Of a stretch of 64,000 nt of DNA, positions 12,531-23,949 are shown one piece after another. The stretch covers positions 81,384,017-81,448,016 of the forward strand of contig NC_044030.1 in the NCBI RefSeq assembly GCF_900496995.4, given 5' to 3'. Under the pieces are notes generated by a model. The model did no database searches. It was given only the letters and a program-made list of their open reading frames with translations, and was not told the origin of the DNA. The stretch's first letter is position 1. The number at the start of each line of letters is the position of its first letter. Made by a program: the position numbers and the translations under genes. The stretch is from Aquila chrysaetos chrysaetos (lineage: Eukaryota > Chordata > Aves > Accipitriformes > Accipitridae).

Positions 12531-15429
12531 TACAGAGAAAATACTTTCTAGGACAAAAAGCTTTTTAGGGACAGTAAGGTAATGAGCTGTTCTTGTGCCA
12601 CATTGAATGTTTTTTTGCTGGTATACAGGGTTTGAGTGGAGGAAAAAAATGAAAGAAAAGAAGAAAACAAAAGAGGAGTTGTTAATCACCTTTTATCTCC
12701 CTTCTCCATGCTGGTGTTTCAGAGTCAGTAGCCATTGGCTTAACTTAGGGGGCTACAGACCAACCTATGCATTTCAGGAGAGCAGTCATCACCCACATCC
12801 CAGAGCAGGAATTGCTTTTGCGTCTGCCCTTTGGACAGGCAAACACCAGACACTGTCTGCTGCCCGTAGGGCAAAAGTCTGCTTCTACTGAAATCAGTAG
12901 CCAAGCTCCCTTTTGCTCCAGCAGTACCTAGAAACCACAGAAAGCAAAACAAAAGGGAGCGTTTCGATGTCACACATGAGAGTCAGTAGAGAGGTTGACT
13001 GAGCTTTTTCGGGTCTCAAAAGCCATACAAACACACTGTTTCCAGACCTAATGCGGTCACTGCACACATCTCGGGGTGCATAGGACTGTGCCATACCGTG
13101 GTGATGCAGCACCTACTGAGAAACAGCGCAGGAATGTGGAATGACTCAATCCTCTGATGGGCTGCCGGAGGACAAAACATCAGTTTGCCAAATTTTAGAA
13201 AAACACACTGATAGGAGTGCACACGTCTGCACATATCTGTAGGCACACGCAGACACGAAGACAGAGAAAGAGGCTTGTGCTCTCCCGTTGCTCACGGAGG
13301 CGGCCGTAGCACGGTGTGTCTAGAGCGTGTGGCCAGGAGGGAAGGTGAAGAACAGATGTGTTTGTTCTTCTTAACGCAGCCCCATTAGGTGAGAACAGAA
13401 CCAAATCCCCTATTTCGTCTGGCTTAAACCACCTCGTCTGCCTTGAAGTACTTGGCAGAGGACGTACCGCCGCAAAGGAGTAAGAGGCAGAAGAGCATTG
13501 CCCTCCTCTGAAAAATGGGAGGTGGGTGCCCAGCGCGGTGGCCTGGCTGGGAGACTGCAAGGAGACAGAGGACTGAAGGCGGAAGAAGTGGTAGATAAAT
13601 AAGGTAATCCTGGTGGAATCCATTACCGGCTGATTAGGAGAGCTATTCGGGTTATCAATATCCAGATAAAGCACAGGCTGTGAGGGGGAACTCAACCATG
13701 AAGGTGGCCTGCTGCTGCCTCGTCTCCAGAGCTGGGAGGACCCAGCTCTGACGGCTGTCCCTGGAAGCATCCCTTCCTCTGCTCCATTCCACGCCGGGAT
13801 GAAGGTCTCCGTGCTTGCAAGGTCCCTGGACTTTCGATGGAGAGGGGAAGGGACCAGTGGGGTGGCGGGGAGCACGGCATGCTAGCGATGGAGCAGTGTG
13901 GGGCAGGACAAGGACACGGTTTCCCCGGTGTCCCACCATCTGCTGGGTGACTCTGAAGGAGCACAGCGTGAAAGACCACAGCCTGATGTGCTCTTGCAAA
14001 AGCCAAGAGTTGCGCTAATTAAAAGAATCCAGGTCTGGCTTTAAAAGGAAAAAAAAAAAAAAAAAAATCAAAAAATCCTGCTTGGTCCTTTTGTCTGATT
14101 AGAAAACACTGACCTGTTTGGAGCGGTTGATTTAAGGACACAGGAAACAAAATTGAATCAGGATTACTTTATTTCGCTAGCTTTAAACAGCCGTGCAGCA
14201 GCCATCCCCCAGCATACCGCTGCCTAGCAGTGCCTGCTCACGCTGCTCCTTTCCGCAAGCTTTGGGAAATCGGGATTTAACAGCAAAGCACCAAACGCGT
14301 GGAAAGCTCAGCACAGATTGGGGGGATAGGGATGGCCTTTGAGGTCATCTCTAGAGGTTTGCTCAGATGGGAGGCTGGGAGGCCAGCTGGCCCTTCCAGC
14401 AGACACTGCTGCCCTATAGCAGGCACGGGGTAGACCCTGATGGTGGGGACACCCCACCATTACCCAAAAGTGTGGAGCTGGTGGGTCCAAGAAGCAGGTA
14501 AGACACCTCTGCAATGGTTCACTGTAGCCACGGCTTGCAATGGACAACCCAGAGCTGGTCGGCGGTGGTGTCCCCACTCTGAGCTTGCTCGGGGAGGGCA
14601 CCCACCTCACCAGAGATGATTGAGACCCCGTTCAGCTGGCTGATCCTCTAAGGCTGTACCATCTGTACTCCTGCCTATGGGATTTGCTTTAGTTTGGCTC
14701 TTTCAGGGCCCTCGTGCCGGCTGGAAGTGGTTTCTCTCAGCTCCCTTTCCCCCGCTGTTTGCATTGCCTGCTCAGCCCTCCGTGCCTGGCTGCTCGCATC
14801 CCTGCCTGGCTCGTGGCTCGCTTCACCGTCCAGCTAAGAGAGGCAGAGACGGCTGTTTCCATCCACCTGCTTCCTCCTCTTTTTTTCTCCCTTTCCAGCT
14901 CCCAGCCTTTAGCCTTATGCCCTGCACAGAGGAGTGGAGCAGTCTCAGGCTCTGCCTCCCCAAACCAGCCCATCTCCAGTATCACCGGGAGCCTTCCTCC
15001 CCTCCGCACACCCCGTCCCCTCGGCACGAGATGGGTCGTCCGCTGATAAGCCCCGTACTCCCCGTCCTCCAGCAGCAGCTGCTAAGACGCTTCCCGCCTG
15101 TATCCCAGGCTGGGAGCCAAGACAGCAAGAGCAGCGGCATTTTGGAGAGTCAAACGATATACAAAGAGCAGAGGCTGCGTGCAACAAAGACTGCGGCACA
15201 GGGAAGGAAAGTTCAATACGTCTTTATTTTGGGGCTCTACGGCTCAGCATTCCCACCGGTCCTTCCTCCTCGCTAAAGCCTTTGCCATACCCTCTGTGCT
15301 CTCTGTTTACGTTCACCTGCTACCCAATTAACTCCCCGTTTAGCTGCGCACCTGCAGTGGCTTTATCCTCAGACCACTGCACTGGAGCCATTAACCCTCT
15401 AGATTGCATTCGGCTCTGAAAAATACCCA
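12531..15429. other. GC-richer non-coding block
   Basis: GC content rises here and long open frames appear on both strands (a 226-codon minus frame at 13195-13875 and a 199-codon plus frame at 14677-15276). Both overlap other frames on the same bases and are rich in S, P, R and C. They contain no domain, signal peptide or membrane segment that I recognise. I treat them as chance frames in GC-rich sequence. A poly(A) tract lies at 14049-14067. Confidence 0.55.
14049..14067 (+). repeat. Poly(A) tract
   Basis: Nineteen consecutive A residues. No recognisable retroelement body lies upstream, so this is called a simple repeat rather than a retroposon tail. Confidence 0.85.
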
Positions 15430-15710
15430 TCCGAACGGCTGGAGCATTCATCTGTGAATAGGAAATATGCTACAGTAGTTCATGGCTGGTAAATATGTGA
15501 CGGGGGGGAAAGAGAGATTATGCTTTATTATCAATTGACTTGTGTCGCCAATGGGCTTTCTGTCATAATTGACTAATGCCACCCAGAGTGATATGTACTT
15601 CTGCTGATAGCTGCATTACAAGTTAACACTCCAGCACAGTATATGTTTTCATTCAATCTCTATAGGAGAAACTCATATATGGCAGCTGGCAATGCCCTGA
15701 GGGGGGAAAT
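15430..15710. promoter_or_regulatory. Possible conserved non-coding element
   Basis: The segment is AT-rich, carries no repeat phrases and is dense in homeodomain-type cores, including the palindrome TCAATTGA (15531-15538) and CATAATTGACTAATG (starting near 15563). It sits as an AT-rich island inside a GC-rich block. This is a pattern-based suggestion; no conservation data are available. Confidence 0.22.
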
Positions 15711-16364
15711 CAGCCGTCTTGGGACTGAGTGGAAGGCACTCAACTACAAACGACAGGAGACGAGGGAAGAATTGGGAAAGTCAAGGCAAAATTAGTCAGA
15801 GGAGATTCGGCGTGTTGCAGCATCTCTGGCCTGACGCACCGAACTTTTCGGGAGCAGCCAAAGAACTGGAGCCACCCTGAAGCTGCAGAAATGCTGCTGT
15901 TGGGGTTTGGCAGGTGGGTTTTTTTGAAGGAGGAGGAGAAGGTAAGGCCAGTAAAACTGTAACAGTCTGTTAACTGAAAAAATGCTGCAGAGGGTGACGC
16001 ATAGGACAGGAGATAAAGGGCCGGTGTTGGCAATGCAGCAGGTCCGGAGAAAGAGGGAGAAACTTCAGCGTGGCTGGGGGAGGTCTGCCGGGAGAGGAGG
16101 TTGGAGACGACACTGACTCAGAACAAAACCTGCTGATTGCAACCTGCTTGTCAGAGAAGGGAAAATTAACCTTCCTGATCTCTCATAACAGAGAAAAACA
16201 AAATACTCTGCACGAACGACACTTTTGTGTACCTCCTCCAAACACGAGCTTTTCCCTCAAGGGAGCCTCATGGTCTCGTCCTGTTGTCCCCCTCCCTGGG
16301 CTGCAGTACTAGAGACCTCACCACCTCAGCCTGCTGTGATGCCCTTCATACAGCGGTGAGAAAA
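15711..16364. other. Non-coding sequence without a recognisable feature
   Basis: Purine-rich plus strand. Short open frames on both strands, none with family features. Confidence 0.55.
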
Positions 16365-16490
16365 ACAGGAGAACGGGGCTATTGCCCTGTTTCTGCCCCA
16401 AGACTTTTGTACGTCATCGCTGGGCAAGGCGTTGACTTGTGCCTCAGTTTCCTTCTGCGCAAGGTGGAGATCGTTCGCAAGGCTGCTTAG
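16365..16490 (+). mobile_element. MIR-like SINE fragment, weak
   Basis: The phrase GTGCCTCAGTTTCCTTCTG followed by CGCAAGGTGGAGATCGTTCG resembles the GCCTCAGTTTCC...GTAAAATGGGGAT core of old amniote SINEs in sense orientation. Only this core is clear and the left boundary is a guess. Confidence 0.4.
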
Positions 16491-16740
16491 ATACTATTAA
16501 AAATCTGCAAAGCCTCGAGTGGAAACTTCTGCGGAGATGATTATTATTTAGGACTGGGAAGGCAGCCTGAGCAGAAGGGGAAAAGTGAGTTTAAAATGCT
16601 TTCTACCGGCCCGTTGGAAGGCAGTAAGTTATCTGTATCAATCTCGATGCTTCTCTTCCCCATCATTCCCTGGCCAGAAGTGGGACAAAGCATGGGGACA
16701 GCATCTTTATGCCTGTCCCCCGCTGTGTGATCTCAACCTT
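16491..16740. other. Left shoulder of the CpG island, no gene seen
   Basis: Composition rises from AT-rich to GC-rich toward the CpG island. No repeat or coding signal was recognised. Confidence 0.5.
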
Positions 16741-17105
16741 TAGGACACTCGCCTCCACTGCTGCGGCACTGGCCTCCCGCAGACCGATGCAGATGCCAGG
16801 CCATCGCGCAGGGGTGGTCCTCCCCATCCCACCCCACGTCCTTCCTTCGCCCACCCCACCCCTTCACGTGGACACGAACCCTTCGTCCCCGGGGAGCTGA
16901 GCCCGTCGCCCATCCCTGCTGGAAACCTCTTCGGAAAAACTTCTCAGCACCAGTCGCTCTCTCTCCCTCTGCCCACATCCACCCGCAAACACACACGGGC
17001 TCTTATCTCTCCCGTTGCACGCGCGGTCCAAAATAAACGCGGGCCGGCTCCGCAGCAGATGGAGGACCGATACAAAACCGCGCCGGTCAAACGATCCCCC
17101 CCCCT
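16741..17105. promoter_or_regulatory. CpG island, candidate promoter
   Basis: By hand count there are about 31 CpG dinucleotides in the ~360 bases, with GC content near 60%. From my estimate of base counts the observed/expected CpG ratio is about 1, which meets the usual CpG-island definition and contrasts with the CpG-poor surroundings. It ends in a pyrimidine tract (from about 17095). No TATA box or clear first exon was recognised, so the direction of any transcription is unknown. It could be a promoter of an unannotated transcript, a distal regulatory island, or simply GC-rich sequence. Confidence 0.6.
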
Positions 17106-17275
17106 CCTCCTCCTCCGCCTTCCCCTTTCCTCTCCCATTCCTCCCCAATAAGTGAGCAACAAAGAGGGGGAGAGGGAGGGGAAGAAATGGCCCATTTTCC
17201 AGCTTGTGAGATGATTAGCACTGAAAAAAGGATTTGCTGCACCAAAAATATGCCTGGAGGTTGTGCAAGCGCCAG

Positions 17276-17289
17276 CTGCCATCTAGCGG
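17276..17289 (-). promoter_or_regulatory. CTCF-type binding motif
   Basis: The minus strand reads CCGCTAGATGGCAG, which agrees at every core position with the vertebrate CTCF consensus (CC-R-S-Y-AG-R-K-GGCAG form). It lies about 170 bp right of the CpG island, in a stretch free of repeat phrases. Binding is inferred from motif match only. Confidence 0.6.
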
Positions 17290-19239
17290 AAAGCTGGCCT
17301 GATTTGTCACCAGCAGACACTGCCTCATTTACCTCCGCAGCAGGAGGCGAGGGAAGTGTATTCTCCTAAATGTGTTAACTTAGCAGTGTTATACACTAGA
17401 AACAAATTAATATATAATTCTTCTGTGTCTTAAGGTCATTACTGCCGAGGCATAAATTAATAGAGCTATTCCAGTTAATTCATTTTGGCGTTTGCTTCTG
17501 CATGTCTGAGCACATATGTGATTGGGGCCTTCGTCTCGTTTCCGCTGGTGGAAATGATGAAGTCCTGAAAGAAGCTTTGCCATATTAATGTCATTTTTAA
17601 CCTAAAAGTCAGGGAGACGCGGGCTCTGCTGCTTTTTCCCCTTCGCACTCCTGCGAGGCAGGCTGCAAGCGTGGAGTTACTTTCCGAACAAATCCGAGAT
17701 GAAACCAAAGGACACAGTATTTTTCCTCACAGATGTGTGTGTCCTATGTATAAGCAGGGCATTAGAGCACTCTTCTGAGAATAGCAAAGAAGGCTGTAAC
17801 GCACATTATCCGATCACAGATGCATTAAGCTGTCCTACAGAAATATAGATGTTTTCCTTTCAGATCAGAGAGAGAACAGACATAATCAGTGGAGAATGAG
17901 ACAGCAGCTTTAGCATCCTTTTCTACTTCTTTCATTTCCCTGCTTTTCTTCTCGGGGCACATCCTGCACCCCAGGCACCCTGCTCGGCTGCGGCTGCATC
18001 CTCGGCTCTCAGGAGGAGAGGAGGGAGCTCAGCTTCTTGCATCACCCAAGGACCCCTCTTCTTCCTACCCCATGGCCAGGAATATTTCAGAAAAACATGT
18101 TTTGCCGGGTTTTTTTCATAAAAATATGCTTTTGGGAAGGGAGTTTTTTGGTTAAGGGTAGAATTTCTCACCAGACTCCTAGGAAGAGAAAATGGGTCTG
18201 GCACTGGCTCTACCCAGCATGTGGGTTAGCAGTAGCTCTATAGCCAGAGCACTCTCACGTGAATGGGACACACAGCATCAAGCCCCTGTATTTTTCAGAC
18301 ACAGAAGAAACATGGACCCCATCTTTCAGAAGCCTCAAGACCAGAAAGCTCTTCTTTTTTCTTCCTTTTTTTTTTTTTTTTTAATTTAAAAACACAAACA
18401 AACTGCAGGACAAAAAATCTTGTAGCTGCTCAAATTGAACTATTTCCCAGATTCTTGTACAAATTTTTGCAGAGGAAAAAAACTTCTGTGTAGTAAAAAT
18501 GTCATGGAAGTGTCTGTTTGAAAGATTCTTTCATTAACCAAAATGTTTCTATGGCCAAGAGAAGGGACAAAAATTGTGTAGAAAAGTTTCAGTTTGGTAT
18601 TTTTCATGGCTTCTTGAATCAAAAGGGCTGTCAATAATGCATTTCTGTATTTTCTTTCCTGTCCTTTGGTGAGGAGGGTATTGCAATATCAAAGGTCCTG
18701 CGCAAGACGTGTTTTGCATGCAACATGCTTGCTGCAACACCACCATGAACTTTACTGCTATTTCTACTGCCAGCTTCATATAGATTTGAATTATTTGGGC
18801 AGACATAAACCATATGGGCAGAAGGCAACAAAAGTAAAGGTGCAGCAGATACTGCTGCAAAGAATGAGGGTAGGGGATTGTACTTTTCTTCCTCCTGTCC
18901 ACCTAATAACGGTGTAAACCAGACTAGGTGCTATGGAGAGAGGCTGGGATCCCAAAGCGATGCCTGGGCCAGCCACCGTCACCTCTTTTACCACCGCTCT
19001 CCTCTGCCCCCTTGGGGATCTGCCCTGGGGCTTCTGGAGGTGTTCAGGGGTGAATCCCCAAACGCAGTTCTTTCAAGGTAATTTCTGAAAGAAGCAACAA
19101 GAAAACTGAATTCATAATACCCTTACGAGGAAGACCTGTGTTGTTTTCTGTAGCATTGCTGTTAAGTGCTGAATTTTGCACAGTGAAGCTAGAATGGGTC
19201 TACTGAAATCAAGGAAGAAAAGTGCTGTTTGCTACAATT
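17290..19239. other. Non-coding sequence, left part possibly conserved
   Basis: The part from about 17350 to 17500 is AT-rich, repeat-free and carries homeodomain-type cores such as AATTAATATATAATTC and CATAAATTAATAG. It may be a regulatory element attached to the CpG island. The rest shows a poly(T) tract at 18366-18382 and only chance open frames (largest 117 codons). Confidence 0.4.
18366..18382 (+). repeat. Poly(T) tract
   Basis: A run of seventeen T residues preceded by a pyrimidine-rich stretch. On the minus strand this is poly(A), but no retroelement body was recognised next to it. Confidence 0.8.
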
Positions 19240-19333
19240 ACATGCCTATGTTTATGTATCTGTGTGCTTGTGTGTGTGTATCTACATATATACAGGTGCA
19301 TACATATATATGAGTGTGTCTGCGTGTGTGTGC
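19240..19333 (+). repeat. Degenerate (TG)n/(TA)n microsatellite
   Basis: Alternating pyrimidine-purine sequence with TGTGTGTG and ATATATA blocks interrupted by single substitutions. It explains the odd, cysteine- and tyrosine-rich start of the plus-strand open frame in this area, which is therefore not called a gene. Confidence 0.75.
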
Positions 19334-20683
19334 TTTATTTTTCTTTTGCTTGAGCTTGTGGGGGGACTTCTGTGGTTTGGTTTGTTTTTTTCTCTCATGC
19401 ACTCAACAGTAGTAAATTCCTGGAGCAACCTGAGATCAAACTGCCGCTTGGCAAGGAAAAGCAGAAGACAAGAGGCTCGTGGCACCGCTCGTGCATGTGG
19501 GTCCCGATCCACCCAGCAGAAGAAAACCGCTCCGGTCTGGGTTTGGCTCGGGACAGGCGAGGGCCAGCGCTGCTGGGCTCTGCAAATCCTGGGGAGTCAG
19601 CTCCAGCCACGTGATGAAAGGCACCAAAATCAAAGCTTAGAGTTTCATCCTTTGGCTGAGACCCCTTAATCTTGTGCTCTCTGTGGGGCACCTACTATTT
19701 GGGATTAAGGCTAGAACCTAGAGGGTGGGAGAAGTGTAATGAATATGTTAAAACGAAGGACTCGGAGAATAAAGGACAGTGCTCCATGTCACCCTGGCAT
19801 GCTGTCATTTAATGGGCCAAATGTCTTCATTTCCTTTTTCTCATGTGAGAAGAAGACAGGAACCCAATCCTGCATCGCTCCTTTCTTTAAAAAAAGAAAT
19901 ATTTTATCCCAGTGGAAGGATGTGTTTCTTCCTGTCAATAAGTGTCAGCAGCTAATCTGAACCTTTCAATAAAACAATGCCATTAAATAATTTAACCTGG
20001 GAAGAAACACTGATGGCTGTGAAATAATTTATGGATTTCAGATGTGTCAAACTTTAAAGCACTGAAAGGAAGAAATGTGAGAAATGGACGAGTGTGAGAT
20101 TCCCCAGCAGAAAGAAAAGGAGTTTGTGAGATTCCCCCATTAAAAAGAAAAAACAGTGAGGATGAATAGCCATCCTGAACATAGATCAAGTATGAACTAA
20201 TACTATATATCACATGAAAATGCATCCTTTATAAAAGTAACATGTATAAAGACACAAGATGTACTTTCTGTAGAAACGTCTAAGACGGCTAAACAAAGCA
20301 TTAAGAATGATAAAGCAAATAGGTGGAGTCTGTTACTTGCCTGATGCCTGCATACAATTGCTAGTCTTGTTACTAGACATTAAATAAACACGTCAAATGG
20401 AAAGCAGAAAGAATTCACCAGAACAGTGAGTTTCAATAGCGAATTAAAGGTGACATTGCAAGAGAAAGTGACAGATGATAAAAAAACAGCTATCGAGTAT
20501 ATTTTTAAAAAAAAGAGAAATCGGGAGGAATCTACTTAAATAGAGCTGGGTATTGTATAGTCTGTTAACCTTATTAAGTAAACATGCTATTTAAAACCCC
20601 TTGGAAACATGGGAATTGAAGGAAAACACCAGGCTGAATGTATGTAAGCACATGGATCTGATAGTCTAGGGCATTTCTTTTTT
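19334..20683. other. Non-coding sequence without a recognisable feature
   Basis: Chance open frames near 19.4-19.7 kb occur on both strands of the same bases. From 20.2 kb the sequence is AT-rich with no repeat family recognised. Confidence 0.55.
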
Positions 20684-20750
20684 CTTCTCGCTTTTCTTTT
20701 TTTTTTTTTTTTCCTTTGCTATTTATTTTATTTTATTTTCATTTTCATTT
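20684..20750 (+). repeat. Pyrimidine tract with poly(T) and (TTTTA)n
   Basis: Poly(T) from about 20697 to 20712 is followed by ATTTATTTTATTTTATTTTC-type units. Simple repeat. Confidence 0.8.
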
Positions 20751-21034
20751 GGCAACTTCTGCATTCAAAGCCCAGAGCTTGGAATTTCATACCTATTTAA
20801 CACCTGGTTAAGCAACACTTAACCATTGGCACCAGCTGACTGCATCCCCATTAAGCAGAATTACTCTCATCATAGACATTGGAAATGGAAAAGACCTACC
20901 CGGTCATGTAGACCGTTATACCACAACCAATGCAGGATTGTTCCATTTAGTAGGAAAAGAAGAAGGATGGGCTTGTCAGGGGATGACGACTCAGAAGAGC
21001 TTGGTTCTCTTCCCAGCTCGATGTTAGACTTCCC

Positions 21035-21100
21035 GAGCGACCTCCAGAAAGCCACTTAACCTTGCTGTGCCTCGGTTCCCCATCTCAGCAACGGCTTCCT
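21035..21100 (+). mobile_element. MIR-like SINE fragment, weak
   Basis: The phrase AGCCACTTAACCTTGCTGTG followed by CCTCGGTTCCCCATCTCAGC matches the order CACTTAACCTCTCTG / CCTCAGTTTCCCCATCTG of old amniote SINEs in sense orientation. Only this core is clear. Confidence 0.5.
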
Positions 21101-21720
21101 TTCTTCCACCTCTTGTCCACTTACCATGTAAGTTCTTGAAGGCGACATTCATTTGTACTTAGGTGTGTTTGCAGTTGGCATTAGAAAGGCTCCCCGATTT
21201 CAGATGGGGATGCAAAATACAGCTGGAGAATCTGCAATAGCCTGTGCTCCCTTTAAGGCTTTACATCTGAGTAATAACACAGGTTTTATTCCTTTCCTGA
21301 ACAAAGGGAGTAACAAGAAAGCAGGGAGATGGAGACAGATCGAAGATGACCTTTAATTTGAATTATGATCTATTTCTTTCTTAAAACTGATTTAACAACA
21401 GAAATTATGAGCTTTAAATCCTAACTTATTTCTCTACACAAGAGCCCTTTTCTCTTAAGGTCTCCCTGCTTTTATGCTGAAGCTGCCTTTTTTGGGTCAG
21501 CACGAGGTACAATCTACGATCGGAAAATGCATCTGTCACAGAGGAATATAAACTGTCAGCTAAAGAAATCTCCACAGAAGTCAGACAGTCAGAAGACTTA
21601 CTACAGTCCCTGAGTTTATGTTAAATAATTCATATGCTAACACTTTCCGCCGGTAGCCGTCACAGGGAAATCCCAAGCTGAATTTAACAAACAAAACAAA
21701 ACTTTCCGCTCCTCCCTTCT
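21101..21720. other. Non-coding sequence without a recognisable feature
   Basis: AT-rich, no open frame above 67 codons with coding-like composition, no repeat family recognised. Confidence 0.55.
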
Positions 21721-21880
21721 CCCTCCAAATGGCCCGTGGCCAGACCCGCTCGCTTGCGATTGCTGGCAAAGCCGGGCGGGCTGGGAACGGTCTGCGACCG
21801 GCATCGCCTTCTGCCAACGCCATGGAGGAGCCCGTGCTGGCGCACAAGCGTGATGCCTCCACGTCACCCCGTCCCAGGGC
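21721..21880. promoter_or_regulatory. Short CpG-rich cluster
   Basis: About 17 CpG dinucleotides in roughly 160 bases at high GC content, flanked on both sides by AT-rich sequence. It is open in one plus frame (21736-22029) and one minus frame (21581-21862), which is expected of GC-rich sequence. Neither product is recognised. It may be a small promoter or an orphan CpG island; at this length it falls just below the usual island size. Confidence 0.4.
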
Positions 21881-23949
21881 GATGGAAAGTTAATGGAAAT
21901 ATTTGGCCAACGGAACTCTTTGCTCCACTGAAATCACCTGCTGTATCGCATGGATGTGCAAAGCCACATCGTTTCTGCCCCGGCCTCTGTGGTAGGTGGC
22001 TGCGGGGTCATTGGTTGGGTTGTCGTTAGCTGGGATCCAGTAGTGTCTACATCTGAAGATTGCCTTTAAATCACTGTTGTGGGCTGTGCTACCAGGTGAT
22101 ATCACATCAGAGAGGCTCCCGGGTCCTTTTTCTTGATGTGTGAGTGAGCTTAGAGTTCTGAGAAAACCAGCAAAGGCACGGCTGACTTTGTCTTTTGCAA
22201 GGAGGAGATTTTTATATTTGTTTTATATAGGGCACACAGTTGCTCTAGGAACCGATACTCTTTTTGGGTTGTTTCCTACATGATAGGATTGTTCTGCACG
22301 CTGCCTGACCATTGTATGTCTAGACTAGTCTGTAGGTGGAAAGAAAGGAGTTATTTTAAGAATAAACCTCCCTCCTTTGGTGATTTTTCCTCTTCTGTAC
22401 AGCTAATCAACCAAGTCTGATCCATCGGTTACTGTCTGATAGAGGGGAAGAGGCTAATGGTAGAGGAAGAGGCAACTTTTAAAAATGTTAATTAAATTTA
22501 AAAGGATATTGTTGTTAACACTGCAAGAGCATAAAGGATTAGTACTCTACATCTTGGAAATGTTAAAATACAGATGAAAATTTATGGGAATATATATGTG
22601 TATATAAATAATGATAAATCTAATAGCTGCTCATTAACTTCTGTGGCTTTATATCAAGCTCAGAAAGAGATCATAAACTAATATGGGATCTTCCAGTAAA
22701 GGATAAGATTAACCTACCAAATTCTTTGCCTGCTAACTTAATGTGTCAAGCTGAGAAAACTAGAAACAAAACAGTGCCCTTCACGACGCAGTGTCCTTTA
22801 TTGACATTTTTCTTTACTTTTCGTCTTCTTTTGACTAAGCTAGAGCCTTACAGCCTTTTTCCCCATCTGGCATAAAATGATATCAGACCCACTGCATGCA
22901 ATGATATATGCTTCTGCCTTCAGTCAAGAGAAAGTACATCACTATTTTATTGGATGCAGGTCTCAAGAGCTCATGAACTCAACAAACACCCCTATAAATT
23001 ACTGGAAAGCCACACCAAAGTGTAACAACAATAAACTAGAAATGGCCTAAGTGGCTTTGCTTCAGCCAGACCTTCAAATACCACTCTGTAGGAGATTCCC
23101 ATGCTGCTTCCTTACTCGTTGCAGCTATTACCACCCTCTATACAACCAGACGTATTAGGTCACGTGCAACAAACCGCTCGTGGCTTCCCTGTCAAGAAAC
23201 AGCTTAAAAAGAGTTACTTAAAAAATAATAGCGGCTACTACCAAACAAACTTTCTGTAGTGTAACATTTCTTTAATTGCAGCTATTTCTAGTATGCTGAG
23301 GAAATATGCTAAATGATTTGCTTTGCAAACTGACATCCCATACAGGAGTTAGGTGGTGTGGTGGTGGAGACGAGCAAGTTTACCTTGCTAATGACTTCAC
23401 TCCAAAGGTGAAAGTGCAGTTCATCACTAATGTCCACCCCCTTCTGGATTTCTTTGCCAAGATTAGCAGAGTAGAGGTTAATTTAATGCTGATCCTGCTG
23501 TTCAAAGCATTTCTGATGTGAGCACATGTCCAATAGCCAGTAGAAATTCAACCGAGTGCATTAACTCATGTCACATTTTCTACCAAGCAGCCGTTATCTG
23601 GTGTTGATTTCCAGTCACTCCAGACTGGAGGCAGATTTAAACCAACTATCTCAATTGGAAAACTATTCATCGAGGAGTATGCTAGTGACCAGACTGCCAA
23701 AACTTCACTTTTGGGGATTTCCAGTGTGCTCGCTTCACCCACTAAACTGAAACTAAAAGCCTTCTCCACCTCCTCCCTGACATGGTTTTGAACAGCAAGA
23801 AAGTTATCACTGAATTATCTGGAAACCATCCCTTTTAAATGGCTTCTTGCACCTGACTTCTTCTGAAAGCTCTGATACCTGTTGCTTAGAAATACTCGGT
23901 TTCTAAAGTTAATGGTGTCTGATGTTTGTATCTGCAGAGTCTCTGGGAA
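21881..23949. other. AT-rich non-coding sequence
   Basis: No certain feature. The plus-strand frame around 23342-23518 has a mild coding-like codon pattern and is discussed as a weak exon candidate among the findings. The rest contains no repeat family that I recognise. Confidence 0.5.

Noticed and set aside
13195..13875. 226-codon minus-strand open frame
   Set aside because: Lies in GC-rich sequence where stop codons are rare, overlaps several other long frames on both strands, and its S/P/R-rich product shows no domain or membrane segment.
14677..15276. 199-codon plus-strand open frame
   Set aside because: Overlaps two other plus frames and two minus frames on the same bases and is P/S-rich, typical of a chance frame.
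19229..19669. 146-codon plus-strand open frame
   Set aside because: Its N-terminal part is the translation of a TG/TA microsatellite; the rest has no family features.
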